NCBI GenBank assembly: GCA_937864465.1
Contig: CALMJU010000098.1
Span: forward strand, 25,400-89,399
DNA: 64,000 nucleotides
Source: an uncultured Acidobacteriota bacterium
GTDB taxonomy: Bacteria > Acidobacteriota > Polarisedimenticolia > Polarisedimenticolales > JAIQFR01
Reading direction: 5' to 3'
In this document: positions 35,873-45,348 of the stretch, piece by piece
Layout: each line of letters starts with the position of its first letter
Numbering within the stretch: the stretch's first letter is position 1
Notes under the pieces: model-generated
Database searches by the model: none
Seen by the model: the letters and a program-made list of their open reading frames with translations, nothing else
Told to the model about the DNA's origin: nothing
Made by a program: the position numbers and the translations under genes

Positions 35873-36511
35873 TCAGCCCGGGGACCCCAGGGGACGGTAG
35901 TACTGGACGCCCCGGTCCATCTTGCGCAGCTGCTCCACGAGCTCGTCGAGGTGGGCCTCGTGGTGCACGAAGTCGATCTCCGTCGTGTCGATCACGAGCA
36001 GGGGCGTCTGGCTGTAATGGAAGAAGAAGTAGTTGTACGCCTTGTTGACCTCGTTGACGTACGCCTCGCTGATCTCCGCCTCGTAGTCGCGCCGCCGGCG
36101 CTTGATCCGCTCGATCAGCTTCGCTGTCGAGGCCTGCAGGACGATCACGAGGTCGGGCTTGGGCACCTGCGGCTCCAGCATCGCGTACAGCTTGTCGTAG
36201 ATCAGGAGCTCGCTGTCGTCGAGGTTCAGGTAGGCGAAGATCTTGTCCTTCGGGAAGATGTAGTCGCACAGCGTGACCTGGTGGAACAGGTCCCGCTGCC
36301 CGAGCTCCAGGAGCTGGCGGTGGCGGGACAGGAGGAAGAAGAGCTGCGCCTGGAACGCGGAGCCCTGCTTGTCCCGGTAGAAATCCCGCAGGAAAGGGTT
36401 GTCGACCTTCTCGAGGACGCTGTGCGCGTGGATCTTCTTCGCCAGGAGCTCGACGAACGAGGTCTTCCCCACACCGATGGGACCTTCCACCGCGATCGAC
36501 CGGAATTTCAT
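35873..36511 (-). CDS. deoxynucleoside kinase (dAdo/dGuo kinase family)
   Basis: A 212-residue P-loop kinase salvaging deoxynucleosides. The P-loop is VEGPIGVGKTS (about residues 8-18), with the acceptor segment FYRDKQGSAFQAQLFFL containing the conserved Gln, the base-sensing LCDYIFPKDKIFA, and the lid RIKRRRRDYE. It resembles bacterial deoxyadenosine/deoxyguanosine kinases; the exact substrate cannot be set. The ATG follows GGGAG. Placement between folK and panB is common for such clusters. Its -10 box covers the folK stop. Confidence 0.88.
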   Translation of the reverse strand: MKFRSIAVEGPIGVGKTSFVELLAKKIHAHSVLEKVDNPFLRDFYRDKQGSAFQAQLFFLLSRHRQLLELGQRDLFHQVTLCDYIFPKDKIFAYLNLDDSELLIYDKLYAMLEPQVPKPDLVIVLQASTAKLIERIKRRRRDYEAEISEAYVNEVNKAYNYFFFHYSQTPLLVIDTTEIDFVHHEAHLDELVEQLRKMDRGVQYYRPLGSPG

Positions 36512-36534
36512 CGTGCTCCCGCCGAAGGGGCGCG

Positions 36535-36540
36535 ATTATA
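36535..36540 (-). promoter_or_regulatory. -10 box of the deoxynucleoside kinase-pan operon overlapping folK stop
   Basis: A consensus TATAAT (minus) overlaps the folK TAA at 36538-36536 and lies about 24 nt before the kinase ATG. No clear -35. It mirrors the coaE/tldD arrangement. Confidence 0.55.
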
Positions 36541-37045
36541 CGGGTCCGCCGATCGGGAAGGCAAGCTCGCCGCGGCGCCGCACCTCGTGCCGGTCCCGAA
36601 GCTCCTCGAGCTCCCGCTCGATCGTCCTGCCGGTGCGGGGGTTCCGGAGGCCGGGCGCCAGCTCCGCCAGCGGGGCGAGCACGAACCTCCGCTCCCACAT
36701 CCTGGGATGAGGCAGGGTGAGGAGCGGCCCCTTCTTCCGGAGCGCCCCGAGCGTCAGGAGATCGAGGTCGAGCTCGCGCGGCGCGTTCCGCCCGCGGCGG
36801 ACGCGCCCCGCCTCCGCCTCGACCGCGAGAAGGGCCCGCAACACGTCCAGGGGGCGGAGCTGCGTGCGCACCCTCGCGGCCATGTTGAGGAACCAGAGCG
36901 GATCGTCCGTGCCGACGGGCTCGGTCTCCCAGACGGAGGAGAGCGACACGGGCAGCACGCCGCGGCGCGCCATGCCCAGGAGGCCGCGCCGCAGGTGCCC
37001 TTCGCGGTCCCCGAGATTGCTGCCGAGCGCCACGTAACCTTCCAC
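36536..37045 (-). CDS. folK: HPPK, 6-hydroxymethyl-dihydropterin pyrophosphokinase
   Basis: A 169-residue enzyme of folate synthesis that moves pyrophosphate from ATP to hydroxymethyl-dihydropterin. Signatures are YVALGSNLGDRE at the start, SSVWETEPVG, the aromatic FLNMAARV and the catalytic RNAPRELDLDLL with its acidic pair. PHPRMWERRFVLAPLAEL completes the fold. The GTG at 37045 (GGAGGG upstream) fits family starts; an in-frame upstream start would add about 60 unconserved residues. No folB or folP is adjacent. Confidence 0.93.
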   Translation of the reverse strand: MEGYVALGSNLGDREGHLRRGLLGMARRGVLPVSLSSVWETEPVGTDDPLWFLNMAARVRTQLRPLDVLRALLAVEAEAGRVRRGRNAPRELDLDLLTLGALRKKGPLLTLPHPRMWERRFVLAPLAELAPGLRNPRTGRTIERELEELRDRHEVRRRGELAFPIGGPV

Positions 37046-37094
37046 CGCCGCCCTCCGCCCGCGCCGCCCGGGAGCCCCCCGGGCCCGGCCGCGG

Positions 37095-37123
37095 TTGAAT
37101 CCCCACCCCCGGGCCGCTATGAT
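37095..37123 (+). promoter_or_regulatory. sigma70-like promoter of the TPR gene
   Basis: TTGAAT (37095-37100), a 17-nt spacer and TATGAT (37118-37123). This is one of the few in the window with both boxes and ideal spacing. The leader is about 85 nt. Confidence 0.65.
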
Positions 37124-37214
37124 GGCGCATTCGTCCCAGGTGCGGCACGCCGCGAGGTCCCCGGCCGTCGGGACGCCCCGCTCGCGTCCCGCCGGGGAGG
37201 AGGAAACGATCCGC

Positions 37215-37790
37215 ATGACCAGCAAGAAGAAGACGCCGGAACCGAAGGCGGCGGCACCGAAGCGCGCGAAGGCCGAAGCGGCCCCGAGGCCGCATCACTC
37301 CGCGGCCTACGAGGAGGCCGTCCGGGACTTCGGGGCGGGAGTCGGCCTCCTCCGGGCCGGCGCGTACGCGGAGGCGCTCGAGAAGTTCCGCGCCCTCCGG
37401 GTGGCGAACCCGCGCGAGCCGGAGCTCCTCGAGCGGGCGCGGACGTACGAGACGATCTGCGAGCGGAAGCTCGCTCCGGAAACGCGAGAGCCGGAAGCGC
37501 CGGCGGAGTGCTACCTCCAGGGGGTGGTCCACGCGAACGCCGGAAGGCTCGACGAGGCGATCCGCCTCCTCGACCGCGCGGTCGCGGCCGATCCCGGCTC
37601 CGCGGCCTACGCGTACGCGAGGGCCGCGGCCCGGGCGCTCCAGGGAAACGCGACGGCGGCCGCGTCGGATCTCCGGACGGCGATCCGCCTCGACGCCTCC
37701 TGCCGGCACCAGGCGGCGAACGATTCCGATTTCGAGCGGATCCGCGACGAGGCGGTCTTCATCGACGTCATGGACCCGGCCGGCGAGTGA
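37215..37790 (+). CDS. TPR-type cytoplasmic protein
   Basis: A 191-residue protein: a Lys/Ala/Pro-rich disordered head (about 1-28), then TPR-like helix pairs (GLLRAGAYAEALEKFRALRVANP and NAGRLDEAIRLLDRAVAADPG). The last segment (SDLRTAIRLDASCRHQAANDSDFERIRD) resembles tail regions of small bacterial TPR scaffolds. No signal peptide. GGAGGAGG precedes the ATG by 11 nt. It is 16 nt upstream of glmU and probably shares the promoter at 37095, but no functional link to amino-sugar synthesis is known. Confidence 0.7.
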   Translation: MTSKKKTPEPKAAAPKRAKAEAAPRPHHSAAYEEAVRDFGAGVGLLRAGAYAEALEKFRALRVANPREPELLERARTYETICERKLAPETREPEAPAECYLQGVVHANAGRLDEAIRLLDRAVAADPGSAAYAYARAAARALQGNATAAASDLRTAIRLDASCRHQAANDSDFERIRDEAVFIDVMDPAGE

Positions 37791-37806
37791 CCGGGGGAGA
37801 AGGCCC

Positions 37807-39189
37807 GTGCGGCGCGTCGACGTGCTGATTCTCGCGGCCGGCCTCGGCAAGAGGATGCGGTCCCGGCGGATCAAGCTCCTCCATCAGGTCGCGGGCCGTC
37901 CGATGGTCGCCCACGTCGCCGAGGCCGCCCGGGCCCTCCGACCCGCGCGGCTCGTCGCGGTCGTCGGGCACCAGGCGGACGAGGTTCGCGAGGCACTCGC
38001 GGGGCTCTGCGACCTCTTCGCGCTCCAGTCGGAGCAGCGGGGCACCGGGCACGCCGTCGTGACGGCCGCCCCTCTCCTCCGCCGGGGCGGGAGCTCCACC
38101 CTCGTGATCCTGAGCGGCGACGTCCCCGCGGTTCGGGTTTCGACCCTGCGCGCCCTCGTCGCCCGGCACCGGCGGAGCGGGGCGGCTCTCACCTTCGTGA
38201 GCACGCGGGTGCCGGACCCGTCGGGCTACGGGCGCGTCGTGCGAGACCGCGACGGCCGCGTCGCGCGGATCGTCGAGGAGCGCGACGCCGCGCCCGAGGA
38301 GCGGGAGATCCGCGAGATCAACGCCGGGATCTACTGCGCCGAGCGCGCCTCCCTCCTGGCCGCCCTGCGATCCGCGCGGCCCGACAACGCGCAGGGGGAG
38401 TACTACCTCACCGACGCCGTGCACCGGCTGCTCTCGCGGGGGAAGCGGGTCGCCGCCGTCCTCCACCCGGAGGCCGAGGAGGTCCTCGGCGTCAACACGC
38501 GCGCGGAGCTCGCCCGCGCGAACGCCGCGCTGTACGCCCGCGCCGCCGAGGCGCTCCAGGAGCGCGGCGTCACGCTCCTCGACCCGGCCCGCTCGTGGAT
38601 CGACCCGCGCGCGCGCGTGGGGCGCGACTCGATCATCTGGCCGGACGTCGTGATCGAGGGGCCCTGCGTGCTCGGGGAGGACACGGTCGTGCGCCCGGGA
38701 TGCCGGCTGCGGAACGTGGCGGCGGGGCGCGGCGTCGAGATCCGGGATCACTGCGTCCTCGACGATGCGAGGCTCGGCGACGGGGCCGTCGTGGGTCCGT
38801 TCGCCCACCTCAGGCCGGGAACCGTCCTGGAGACCGGCTCCAGGGTCGGGAACTTCGTTGAGGTCAAGAAGTCCCGCCTGGGGCGCGGCACGAAGGCGAT
38901 GCACCTGACGTATCTCGGCGACGCGACGATCGGCCCGGGCTGCAACATCGGAGCCGGGACGATCACGTGCAACTACGACGGCGTCCGCAAGAACCCGACG
39001 ACGCTCGACGCGGGCGTCTTCATCGGCAGCGACACGCAGCTGATCGCTCCGGTCCGGGTCGGCAAGGGCGCCTACGTCGCGGCCGGCTCCACCGTGACCG
39101 ACGACGTGCCCCCGGGCGCCCTGGCGATCGGGCGCGGGAAGCAGAGGAACATCGAAGGCTGGGTCGCGCGCCGCCCGCGAAAGCGCTGA
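37807..39189 (+). CDS. glmU: bifunctional UDP-GlcNAc pyrophosphorylase/GlcN-1-P acetyltransferase
   Basis: A 460-residue, two-domain enzyme producing UDP-GlcNAc for peptidoglycan and LPS. The N-terminal uridyltransferase has [21 protein letters not shown] and LSGDVP; the C-terminal left-handed beta-helix from about 250 has hexapeptide runs and the acetyl-CoA/acceptor region [35 protein letters not shown]. The GTG start follows GGGGGAGAAGG. It precedes glmS, whose GlcN-6-P product feeds this pathway; glmM is not in the window. Confidence 0.97.
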   Translation: MRRVDVLILAAGLGKRMRSRRIKLLHQVAGRPMVAHVAEAARALRPARLVAVVGHQADEVREALAGLCDLFALQSEQRGTGHAVVTAAPLLRRGGSSTLVILSGDVPAVRVSTLRALVARHRRSGAALTFVSTRVPDPSGYGRVVRDRDGRVARIVEERDAAPEEREIREINAGIYCAERASLLAALRSARPDNAQGEYYLTDAVHRLLSRGKRVAAVLHPEAEEVLGVNTRAELARANAALYARAAEALQERGVTLLDPARSWIDPRARVGRDSIIWPDVVIEGPCVLGEDTVVRPGCRLRNVAAGRGVEIRDHCVLDDARLGDGAVVGPFAHLRPGTVLETGSRVGNFVEVKKSRLGRGTKAMHLTYLGDATIGPGCNIGAGTITCNYDGVRKNPTTLDAGVFIGSDTQLIAPVRVGKGAYVAAGSTVTDDVPPGALAIGRGKQRNIEGWVARRPRKR

Positions 39190-39210
39190 CCCGCCGCCTG
39201 CCGGCGGGAA

Positions 39211-39232
39211 CCGCCGCCCCTCCGGGCGGCGG
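39211..39232 (+). terminator. hairpin between glmU and glmS
   Basis: A perfect 9-bp stem (CCGCCGCCC / GGGCGGCGG) with a CTCC loop starts 22 nt after the glmU stop. It lacks a U-run; it may attenuate read-through into glmS. Confidence 0.55.
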
Positions 39233-39253
39233 GCCTCTTCCGCGATTCCGCAC

Positions 39254-39259
39254 TATATT
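39254..39259 (+). promoter_or_regulatory. -10 box of glmS
   Basis: TATATT lies 40 nt before the glmS ATG, giving a leader of about 33 nt, too short to hold a glmS ribozyme. No -35 is visible in the GC-rich sequence upstream. Confidence 0.45.
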
Positions 39260-39298
39260 CTTTTCCCGCGCGCCCGCGCGGAACCGGGGGGTGGGGGT

Positions 39299-41140
39299 AT
39301 GTGCGGCATCGTCGGCTACATCGGCCCGAAGAACCCGGTGGAGGTGCTCGTCGAGGGGCTGAGGCGCCTCGAGTACCGCGGATACGACTCCGCCGGGATC
39401 GCCGTCGTGGACGAGGACGGTAACGTCGCGATCCGGCGCGCCGCGGGCAAGCTCCGCGACCTCGAGAAGGTGATCGCCGACCGCCCGCTGCGGGGGGAGT
39501 ACGGGATCGGCCACACCCGCTGGGCCACGCACGGCCGCCCCACCGAGGAGAACGCGCACCCGCACCGCGACTGCACGGGCCGCCTCGTCGTGATCCACAA
39601 CGGGATCATCGAGAACTATCTCGAGCTCAAGCACGAGCTGGAAGCGCTCGGCCACCGCTTCGTCACCGAGACCGACACGGAGATCGTCGCCCACGCCCTC
39701 GAGCAGCGGATGAAGGAGACGGGCGAGGGGCTGGCGGAGGCCTTCCGGGCGGTCCTCCCCCGCCTGCGCGGGATCTACGCCCTCGTGGCGCTCTCGGCCG
39801 ACGCGCCCCGCACGCTCGTGGCCGGGAGGCTGGGCCCCCCGCTCGTCGTGGGGCTGGGCCGGGGGGAATGGTTCGTCGCCTCGGACATCCCGGCGGTGCT
39901 GAGCCACACGAAGGACGTCGTCTTCCTCGACGATCACGAGACCGTCGTGATCACGCCCGAGGGCCCCGAGTTCTTCCGGACCGACGGCACGCCGGTGCCG
40001 AGGACGCCGACGAGGATCCCGTGGGATCCGATCATGGCGGAGAAGGGCGGATACCGGCACTTCATGCTGAAGGAGATCCACGAGCAGGCGCGCGCCGTGC
40101 GCGACACGCTGCTCAATCGCGTGTCGGTCGAGTCGGCGGAGGTGCTCCTCCCGGATCTCCGGGTCCAGGAGGAGTCCCTGCGGCGCGCCGAGCGCGCCGT
40201 CATCGTGGCCTGCGGAACGTCCTGGCACGCAGGGCACGTCGGCAAGTTCCTCCTCGAGCACCTCGCGCGCATCCCGGTCAGCGTCGACTACGCGTCGGAG
40301 TACCGGTACCGGAAGCCGATCGTCGGCGACCGGGTGCTCCCGATCTTCATCAGCCAGTCGGGCGAGACCGCCGACACGCTCGCGGCGCAGCGCTACGCGA
40401 GGTCCGAGGGAGCGCAAACGCTCGCCATCTGCAACGTCCGCGGCTCGATGCTGACCCGCGAGGCCACCGGCACGATCTATACGCTCGCCGGCCCCGAGAT
40501 CGGAGTCGCCTCGACGAAGGCGTTCACGAGCCAGATCGTCGCCCTGTGCCTGCTGGCGCTGAAGCTCGGCCGCGTCCGGGGCACGCTCGACGAGGCCGAG
40601 GCTCGCGACTTCGTCCGGCACCTCTACCACGTCCCGGTCCAGATGGAGCGTTACCTCGTCTCCGACGGGCTCGTCCGGGAGATCGCGAAGACCTTCTGCG
40701 AGCACCGCGACTTCCTCTACCTCGGACGCGGAGTGAACTACCCGATCGCGCTCGAGGGAGCGCTCAAGCTGAAGGAGATCTCGTACATCCACGCCGAGGG
40801 GTATCCGGCGGGCGAGATGAAGCACGGGCCGATCGCGCTCATCGACGAGTCGATGCCGGTGGTGGCGCTCGCCCCGCACGATGCGGTGTACGAGAAGATG
40901 CTCGCCAACATCGAGGAGGTGAAGGCGCGCTCCGGCGTCGTCATCGCGGTGACGGACGAGGAGGACGAGGACCTGGCGCGGCGCGCCGACTTCGTGATCC
41001 TCGTGCCGAAGACGCACCCGATGCTCGCGCCTCTCCTCCTCGTGCTGCCGCTCCAGCTCCTCGCGTACCACATCGCGCTCCTCCGGGGTTGCGACGTGGA
41101 CCAGCCCCGGAACCTGGCGAAGAGCGTCACGGTCGAGTGA
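39299..41140 (+). CDS. glmS: glutamine-fructose-6-phosphate aminotransferase
   Basis: A 613-residue enzyme making GlcN-6-P. The Ntn amidase begins MCGIVGYIG with catalytic Cys2 and includes [16 protein letters not shown]; two SIS sugar-binding domains follow, with [13 protein letters not shown] near 300 and [12 protein letters not shown]. The C-terminal [15 protein letters not shown], essential for the ammonia tunnel, is complete. Its amidase domain uses the same fold as PurF in this window. Own -10 box and a hairpin upstream suggest independent control from glmU. Confidence 0.98.
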   Translation: MCGIVGYIGPKNPVEVLVEGLRRLEYRGYDSAGIAVVDEDGNVAIRRAAGKLRDLEKVIADRPLRGEYGIGHTRWATHGRPTEENAHPHRDCTGRLVVIHNGIIENYLELKHELEALGHRFVTETDTEIVAHALEQRMKETGEGLAEAFRAVLPRLRGIYALVALSADAPRTLVAGRLGPPLVVGLGRGEWFVASDIPAVLSHTKDVVFLDDHETVVITPEGPEFFRTDGTPVPRTPTRIPWDPIMAEKGGYRHFMLKEIHEQARAVRDTLLNRVSVESAEVLLPDLRVQEESLRRAERAVIVACGTSWHAGHVGKFLLEHLARIPVSVDYASEYRYRKPIVGDRVLPIFISQSGETADTLAAQRYARSEGAQTLAICNVRGSMLTREATGTIYTLAGPEIGVASTKAFTSQIVALCLLALKLGRVRGTLDEAEARDFVRHLYHVPVQMERYLVSDGLVREIAKTFCEHRDFLYLGRGVNYPIALEGALKLKEISYIHAEGYPAGEMKHGPIALIDESMPVVALAPHDAVYEKMLANIEEVKARSGVVIAVTDEEDEDLARRADFVILVPKTHPMLAPLLLVLPLQLLAYHIALLRGCDVDQPRNLAKSVTVE

Positions 41141-41179
41141 GCCTCGGGCCCGGGACGGGCCGCCTCGCGCGGGCGTTGC

Positions 41180-41185
41180 TACAAT
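41180..41185 (+). promoter_or_regulatory. -10 box of the helicase-efp operon
   Basis: TACAAT, centred 53 nt before the ATG at 41236. Transcription would begin near 41192. A clear -35 is not visible. Confidence 0.45.
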
Positions 41186-41235
41186 GCCGGGGACTTGCGC
41201 GGGAGAGAGCCTTGAGTCCACCGGAGCCGCACGAG

Positions 41236-43530
41236 ATGGCTGGAAGTCCGGGGGAGGAGTGCGCCCGGCCGGACCAGGTCCTCGACGGGCTGAACCCGGC
41301 CCAGCGCGACGCCGTCACGCACGGCGACGGTCCTCTCCTCGTCCTCGCCGGCGCCGGCTCCGGCAAGACCCGCGTCATCGCCCACCGGATCGCCTCGCTC
41401 GTCCTCCACCGGGGGGAGGATCCGTCCCGCATCGTCGCGGTCACGTTCACCAACAAAGCGGCGCGGGAGATGCGCTCGCGCGCCGAGAGGCTGCTCGGGA
41501 AGGCGGGGCTCGGGGCGTGGATCGGCACGTTCCACGCCTTCTGCCTGAGGATCCTGCGGAGCGAGGGGCGCGCCGCCGGCCTCGAGCCCGGCTTCGACGT
41601 CTACGACACGGACGACCAGCTCGCAGCGGTGCGCAGGATCCTCCGGGGCGAGTGCCAGGACGACGCGCTCCCCGGGGCCCGGCTCGCGCTCGCCCGCATC
41701 AGCCGCGCCAAGAACGCCATGCGGAGCGTCGAGGACGTCGAGGCGGCGGCGTTCGGCCCGGAGTCCAGGATCCAGGCCCGCATCCACCGGCTCTACGAGG
41801 AGGCGCTCCGCCGGGCGAACGCGCTGGACTTCGACGACCTGCTTCTCCGCCTCCTTCTCCTGTTCCGATCGGACCCGGAGGCGTCGGCCCGCCACGCGCG
41901 GCGCTGCCGGCACCTCCTGGTGGACGAGTATCAGGACACGAACCGGCCGCAGTACGAGATCGTGCGGGCGCTGTCGGCCGTTCACGGAAACGTGTGCGTC
42001 GTCGGGGACGAGGACCAGGCGATCTACCGGTTTCGCGGCGCCGACATCCGCAACATCCTCGAGTTCGAGGCCGACCACCCCGGGACGCGGGTGATCCGGC
42101 TGGAGCAGAACTACCGCTCGACCGGCACGATCCTGCGCGCCGCGGGGGGCGTGGTCGCGAAGAACGCGAAGCGCAAGGGGAAGACGCTCTGGACCGCGAA
42201 CCCGGACGGGGACGCGATCGAGGTCCTCGCCGCCCCGGACGACAGGGCCGAGGCGCGCTGGATCGCGGAGCGGGTGGAGGAGATGTCCGCCTCGCGCCCC
42301 CCCGAAGACTTCGCGGTCCTGTACCGGACCAACGCACAGTCCCGGCTGCTCGAGGAGGCGTTCCGGGCGCACGGGATCCCCCATCAGGTCGTCGGGTCGG
42401 TCCGGTTCTACGAGCGGAAGGAGGTCAAGGACCTCCTCGCCTACCTGAAGCTGGCGGCGAACCCCGCCGACGACGTCTCGTTCCGGAGGATCGTCAACAC
42501 GCCGCCGCGCGGGATCGGCGAGGCGACGCTCCGGCTGGTGGAGGAGACGGCGCGCGCCCGGGGGATCCCGCTCGGGAGCGCCGCCGCCCTCTCGCTCGAG
42601 GAGGGGCTCGTGTCGCCGCGCTCCGCACGGCCGCTCCGGGGGTTCCTCGATCTCGCCGGAGATCTCGCCCGCCGGGCCGCGAGCGAGCCGGCGGTCCTCC
42701 TGCTCGAGGACCTCGTGCGGAGCCTCGACTACGCCGCGCACCTTGCGCGCGCGAACCCGGGAGAGGGCGCCGACCGGATGGACAACGTGAGGGCGTTGGT
42801 CTCGGCCGCGGCGGAGTACCAGGACGAGTCCGGCGACGGCTCGCTCGTGGGGTTCCTCGACCGCTCGGCCCTGGTCTCCGACGCCGACGACGTCGGGTCG
42901 CGCCCGGGCGCGTCGCTGATGACCGTGCACTGCGCGAAGGGACTCGAGTACCCGGTGGTGTTCCTGGCGGGCCTCGAGGAGAACCTCTTCCCGCACGTCC
43001 GCTCGCGGGGCTCGAACGACGATCTCGAGGAGGAGCGCCGCCTCTGCTACGTCGCGATGACGCGCGCAAAGGAGAGGCTCCTGCTGACGTGGGCGCGGGT
43101 GCGGCGGACGCAGGGCGAGCCCGGCGCCTGCTCCGCTTCCCGGTTCCTCTCGGAGATCCCCGAGGACCTCCTCCGTCCGGTCGCGGCCCCCCTGCACTGG
43201 GACCGCCTGGGGGAGCCGGTGCTCGCGCTCCCGTACGGACGGAGCGCTCCGGTCGGCTCCTCCGCGGCCCGCGCCGCGGCCCGCGCCGCGACGGCCCGCG
43301 CGGCCGCTCCCCTCCCGACGGCCGGCGGCCCCCCTCCGGCGGACGGCTACGCCGTCGGCGCGACCGTCGTCCATCCCCACTTCGGGAGCGGGCGGATCGT
43401 GGGCCGGGAGGGAGAGGGGAAGGCCCTCAAGCTGACGATCCGCTTCGCGGGAAAGGACCAGAAGAAGATCCTGCCCGCCTACACCCAACTTCAGATCCTG
43501 GCCTCGAGCCGGGACGAGGGCAGAAGATGA
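41236..43530 (+). CDS. UvrD/PcrA superfamily 1 DNA helicase
   Basis: A 764-residue 3'-5' helicase for repair and replication restart. Motifs in order: Q-like LNPAQRDAVTHG, I LAGAGSGKT, Ia VTFTNKAAREM, II VDEYQDTN, III GDEDQAIYRFRGAD, IV EQNYRS, V MTVHCAKGLEYPVVF and VI VAMTRAKERL. The C-terminal tail after 700 has a low-complexity Ala/Arg stretch and then a conserved domain (GATVVHPHFGSGRIV) that binds RNA polymerase in PcrA. ATG 41236 is preceded by GGAG; a TTG at 41212 with a stronger site is the alternative. It overlaps efp by 4 nt. Confidence 0.95.
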   Translation: MAGSPGEECARPDQVLDGLNPAQRDAVTHGDGPLLVLAGAGSGKTRVIAHRIASLVLHRGEDPSRIVAVTFTNKAAREMRSRAERLLGKAGLGAWIGTFHAFCLRILRSEGRAAGLEPGFDVYDTDDQLAAVRRILRGECQDDALPGARLALARISRAKNAMRSVEDVEAAAFGPESRIQARIHRLYEEALRRANALDFDDLLLRLLLLFRSDPEASARHARRCRHLLVDEYQDTNRPQYEIVRALSAVHGNVCVVGDEDQAIYRFRGADIRNILEFEADHPGTRVIRLEQNYRSTGTILRAAGGVVAKNAKRKGKTLWTANPDGDAIEVLAAPDDRAEARWIAERVEEMSASRPPEDFAVLYRTNAQSRLLEEAFRAHGIPHQVVGSVRFYERKEVKDLLAYLKLAANPADDVSFRRIVNTPPRGIGEATLRLVEETARARGIPLGSAAALSLEEGLVSPRSARPLRGFLDLAGDLARRAASEPAVLLLEDLVRSLDYAAHLARANPGEGADRMDNVRALVSAAAEYQDESGDGSLVGFLDRSALVSDADDVGSRPGASLMTVHCAKGLEYPVVFLAGLEENLFPHVRSRGSNDDLEEERRLCYVAMTRAKERLLLTWARVRRTQGEPGACSASRFLSEIPEDLLRPVAAPLHWDRLGEPVLALPYGRSAPVGSSAARAAARAATARAAAPLPTAGGPPPADGYAVGATVVHPHFGSGRIVGREGEGKALKLTIRFAGKDQKKILPAYTQLQILASSRDEGRR

Positions 43531-44084
43531 AGGCGACCGAGATCCGCAAGGGGAACATCCTCCGAGTCAACAACGATCCGCACCGCGTGCTCTCCATGCA
43601 GCACATCACGCCGGGGAACTGGCGGGGCATGGTGCAGACGAAGCTCCGCAACGTGAGGACCGGCGCGAGCGTAGAGGTCCGCTTCCGCTCCGAAGACGAG
43701 GTCGAGAAGATGGCCCTCGACACGAAGCAGATGCAGTACCTCTACCACGACCAGCACGGCTACCACTTCATGGACACCGAGACGTACGAGCAGGTCGCGC
43801 TCGACGAGGACGTGCTGGGCGACGCGATGTCCTATGTCGTCCCGGAAGCGATGATCACGATGGACTGGATCGAGGGGAGGCCCGCGGGCGTCGAGCTCCC
43901 CTCCGCCGTGGACCTCAAGGTGGTCGAGACCTCGCCGGGAATCAAGGGCGCGACCGCATCCGCCCAGCGCAAGCCCGCGAAGCTCGAGACGGGACTCGTC
44001 GTCCAGGTCCCTCCGTTCATCGAGGAGGGGGAGTCGGTCCGCGTGAGCACGGCCGACGGGAGCTACCTGGAGAGGGCGAAGTAG
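43527..44084 (+). CDS. efp: translation elongation factor P (EF-P), tip variant
   Basis: A 185-residue EF-P that rescues ribosomes stalled on polyproline. The three-domain layout is complete, with KATEIRKGNILR at the start, the tip loop in domain I, and the terminal FIEEGESVRVSTADGSYLERAK. The tip is TPGNWRGMVQTK: the position of E. coli Lys34, which receives beta-lysine, is Asn31, and no Arg sits at the rhamnosylation site. No epmA/epmB or earP gene is in the window. It starts inside the helicase stop (ATGA). Confidence 0.95.
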   Translation: MKATEIRKGNILRVNNDPHRVLSMQHITPGNWRGMVQTKLRNVRTGASVEVRFRSEDEVEKMALDTKQMQYLYHDQHGYHFMDTETYEQVALDEDVLGDAMSYVVPEAMITMDWIEGRPAGVELPSAVDLKVVETSPGIKGATASAQRKPAKLETGLVVQVPPFIEEGESVRVSTADGSYLERAK

Positions 44085-44112
44085 CCGGAAGCCGATAGCG
44101 GCGCGCGCGGTG

Positions 44113-44796
44113 TCAGAGCGTGTGCGATCCGCCGGGCTTCACGACGACCGCCTTCCGCCCCTTCGCCTCGACCTTCCGGACGAACTCGGCTGGGTCGGCC
44201 TCGATGACGTCGAACGTCCCGTAGTGCATCGGGATCGCCACGCGCGCGCCGAGCATCTCGGCCGCCCGCACCGCGTCGTCCACGCCCATCGTGAAGTTGT
44301 CGCCGATCGGAAGGAGCGCCGCGTCGAGCGGCCCCCACTGCTCCCCGATCAGCGTCATATCGAGGAAGAGGCCGGTGTCCCCCGCGTGGTACACCTTCTT
44401 CCCGCCCATCGTCACGACGAAGCCGACCGGGTTGCCGAGCGGCTCCCCGTCCGGCCCGGTCGATCCGTGGTGCGCGATCGTCAGCTTGACGTGCCCGAAC
44501 GGGAAGGAGCGGCCGCCCCCGATGTGCATCGGGTGGCCCTTGCACCCCTTCGCGCCGAACCAGTTGACGATCTCGAAGTTCGACACGACGAGGGCGCCGG
44601 TCCTCTTCGCGATCGCGACGGCGTCCCCGATGTGGTCGCCGTGGCCGTGGGTGATCAGGATCGCGTCGAGCTTCCCGAACGACGCCGGCCCCACGTCCGC
44701 GCGCGGGTTCCCTGTGAGGAACGGGTCGACGAGGACGCGGTGCTTCCCGTCGTCGAGCTCGAAGCAGTCGTGGCCGTGGTAGGTGAGCTTCAGCAT
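44113..44796 (-). CDS. UPF0173 metal-dependent hydrolase (MBL fold)
   Basis: A 227-residue metallo-beta-lactamase-fold protein of the UPF0173/UlaG-like group. Metal ligands are in ITHGHGDHIGD, with further His in HHGSTG and MHYGTFD, and an Asp in YHAGDTG, so the site is complete. The N-terminal LTYHGHDCFEL is the family mark. Substrates are unknown; related UlaG opens a lactone. GGAGG lies before the ATG. It converges on efp and is alone in its orientation until the peptidase gene at 44816, whose stop is 20 nt upstream. Confidence 0.88.
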   Translation of the reverse strand: MLKLTYHGHDCFELDDGKHRVLVDPFLTGNPRADVGPASFGKLDAILITHGHGDHIGDAVAIAKRTGALVVSNFEIVNWFGAKGCKGHPMHIGGGRSFPFGHVKLTIAHHGSTGPDGEPLGNPVGFVVTMGGKKVYHAGDTGLFLDMTLIGEQWGPLDAALLPIGDNFTMGVDDAVRAAEMLGARVAIPMHYGTFDVIEADPAEFVRKVEAKGRKAVVVKPGGSHTL

Positions 44797-44815
44797 CGGG
44801 ACACCTCCTCTCGAC

Positions 44816-45340
44816 TCAGGGCCCCCCGGCGCCCTGCCGGGCCTCCGTTCCGCACCGCTCGTCGCCGAAGAGCGGTCGCTGCTCGAGGCGCCACTCCGGT
44901 CCCGGCCGGTAGTGCCCCCTCGCCCGCGCCTCCTCGAGGATCCGGAAGTAGAGGTCCCGGAACTCCGGCGAGTGGTCGAAGTGCCGCAGGTGCGCCAGCT
45001 CGTGGCAGAGCGTGTCGACGAGGCTCGACTCCTTGAGAAGCCGCCCGGTCACGGCGTGCCGCAGCCGGATGCGGATCGTGCCGTCCTCGAAGCAGGCGCC
45101 GTAGTGTCCGTTCACGCCCTCGCGCTCCGCCTCGACGACGGCGGCGCGAAGCCCGAACTCCCGGCCGAGCTCCGCGGCGATCCGCCGCATCCGCTCCATG
45201 GCGAGATCGGCCTCCTCGGCGCGCGCGGCGCGAGCGCGGGCGCGCGCCTTCGCCGGAACCGAGGAGCGGGAGGCCGCGACCGGTCGCCGCGAGTACAGGT
45301 CGAACAGCGCCACCGGAGGCCGCCGGACCGCGGAAGCCAC
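44816..45340 (-). CDS. YgjP/SprT-like zinc metallopeptidase
   Basis: A 174-residue protein with a zinc motif HELAHLRHFDHSPEF: two His and the catalytic Glu from HELAH, and a further His six residues on as in YgjP/WSS1/SprT-like proteins. An Arg-rich head (about 1-40) precedes a domain with VVEAEREGVNGHYGACFEDGTIRIRLR, typical of this group's strands. The GTG at 45340 follows AGGAGG. A small zinc-ribbon gene ends 8 nt upstream, so they form an operon. The substrate is unknown; SprT relatives act on DNA-protein crosslinks. Confidence 0.78.
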   Translation of the reverse strand: MASAVRRPPVALFDLYSRRPVAASRSSVPAKARARARAARAEEADLAMERMRRIAAELGREFGLRAAVVEAEREGVNGHYGACFEDGTIRIRLRHAVTGRLLKESSLVDTLCHELAHLRHFDHSPEFRDLYFRILEEARARGHYRPGPEWRLEQRPLFGDERCGTEARQGAGGP

Positions 45341-45348
45341 GGCGCCTC

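Noticed and set aside
39233..39298. glmS ribozyme/riboswitch
   Set aside because: The predicted leader after the -10 box is about 33 nt, too short for the ribozyme fold, and its conserved core is not seen.
39868..43530. A 1220-residue frame that would fuse glmS antiphase sequence to the helicase
   Set aside because: Residues before 41236 are out-of-frame glmS; homology to UvrD begins at LNPAQRDAV.
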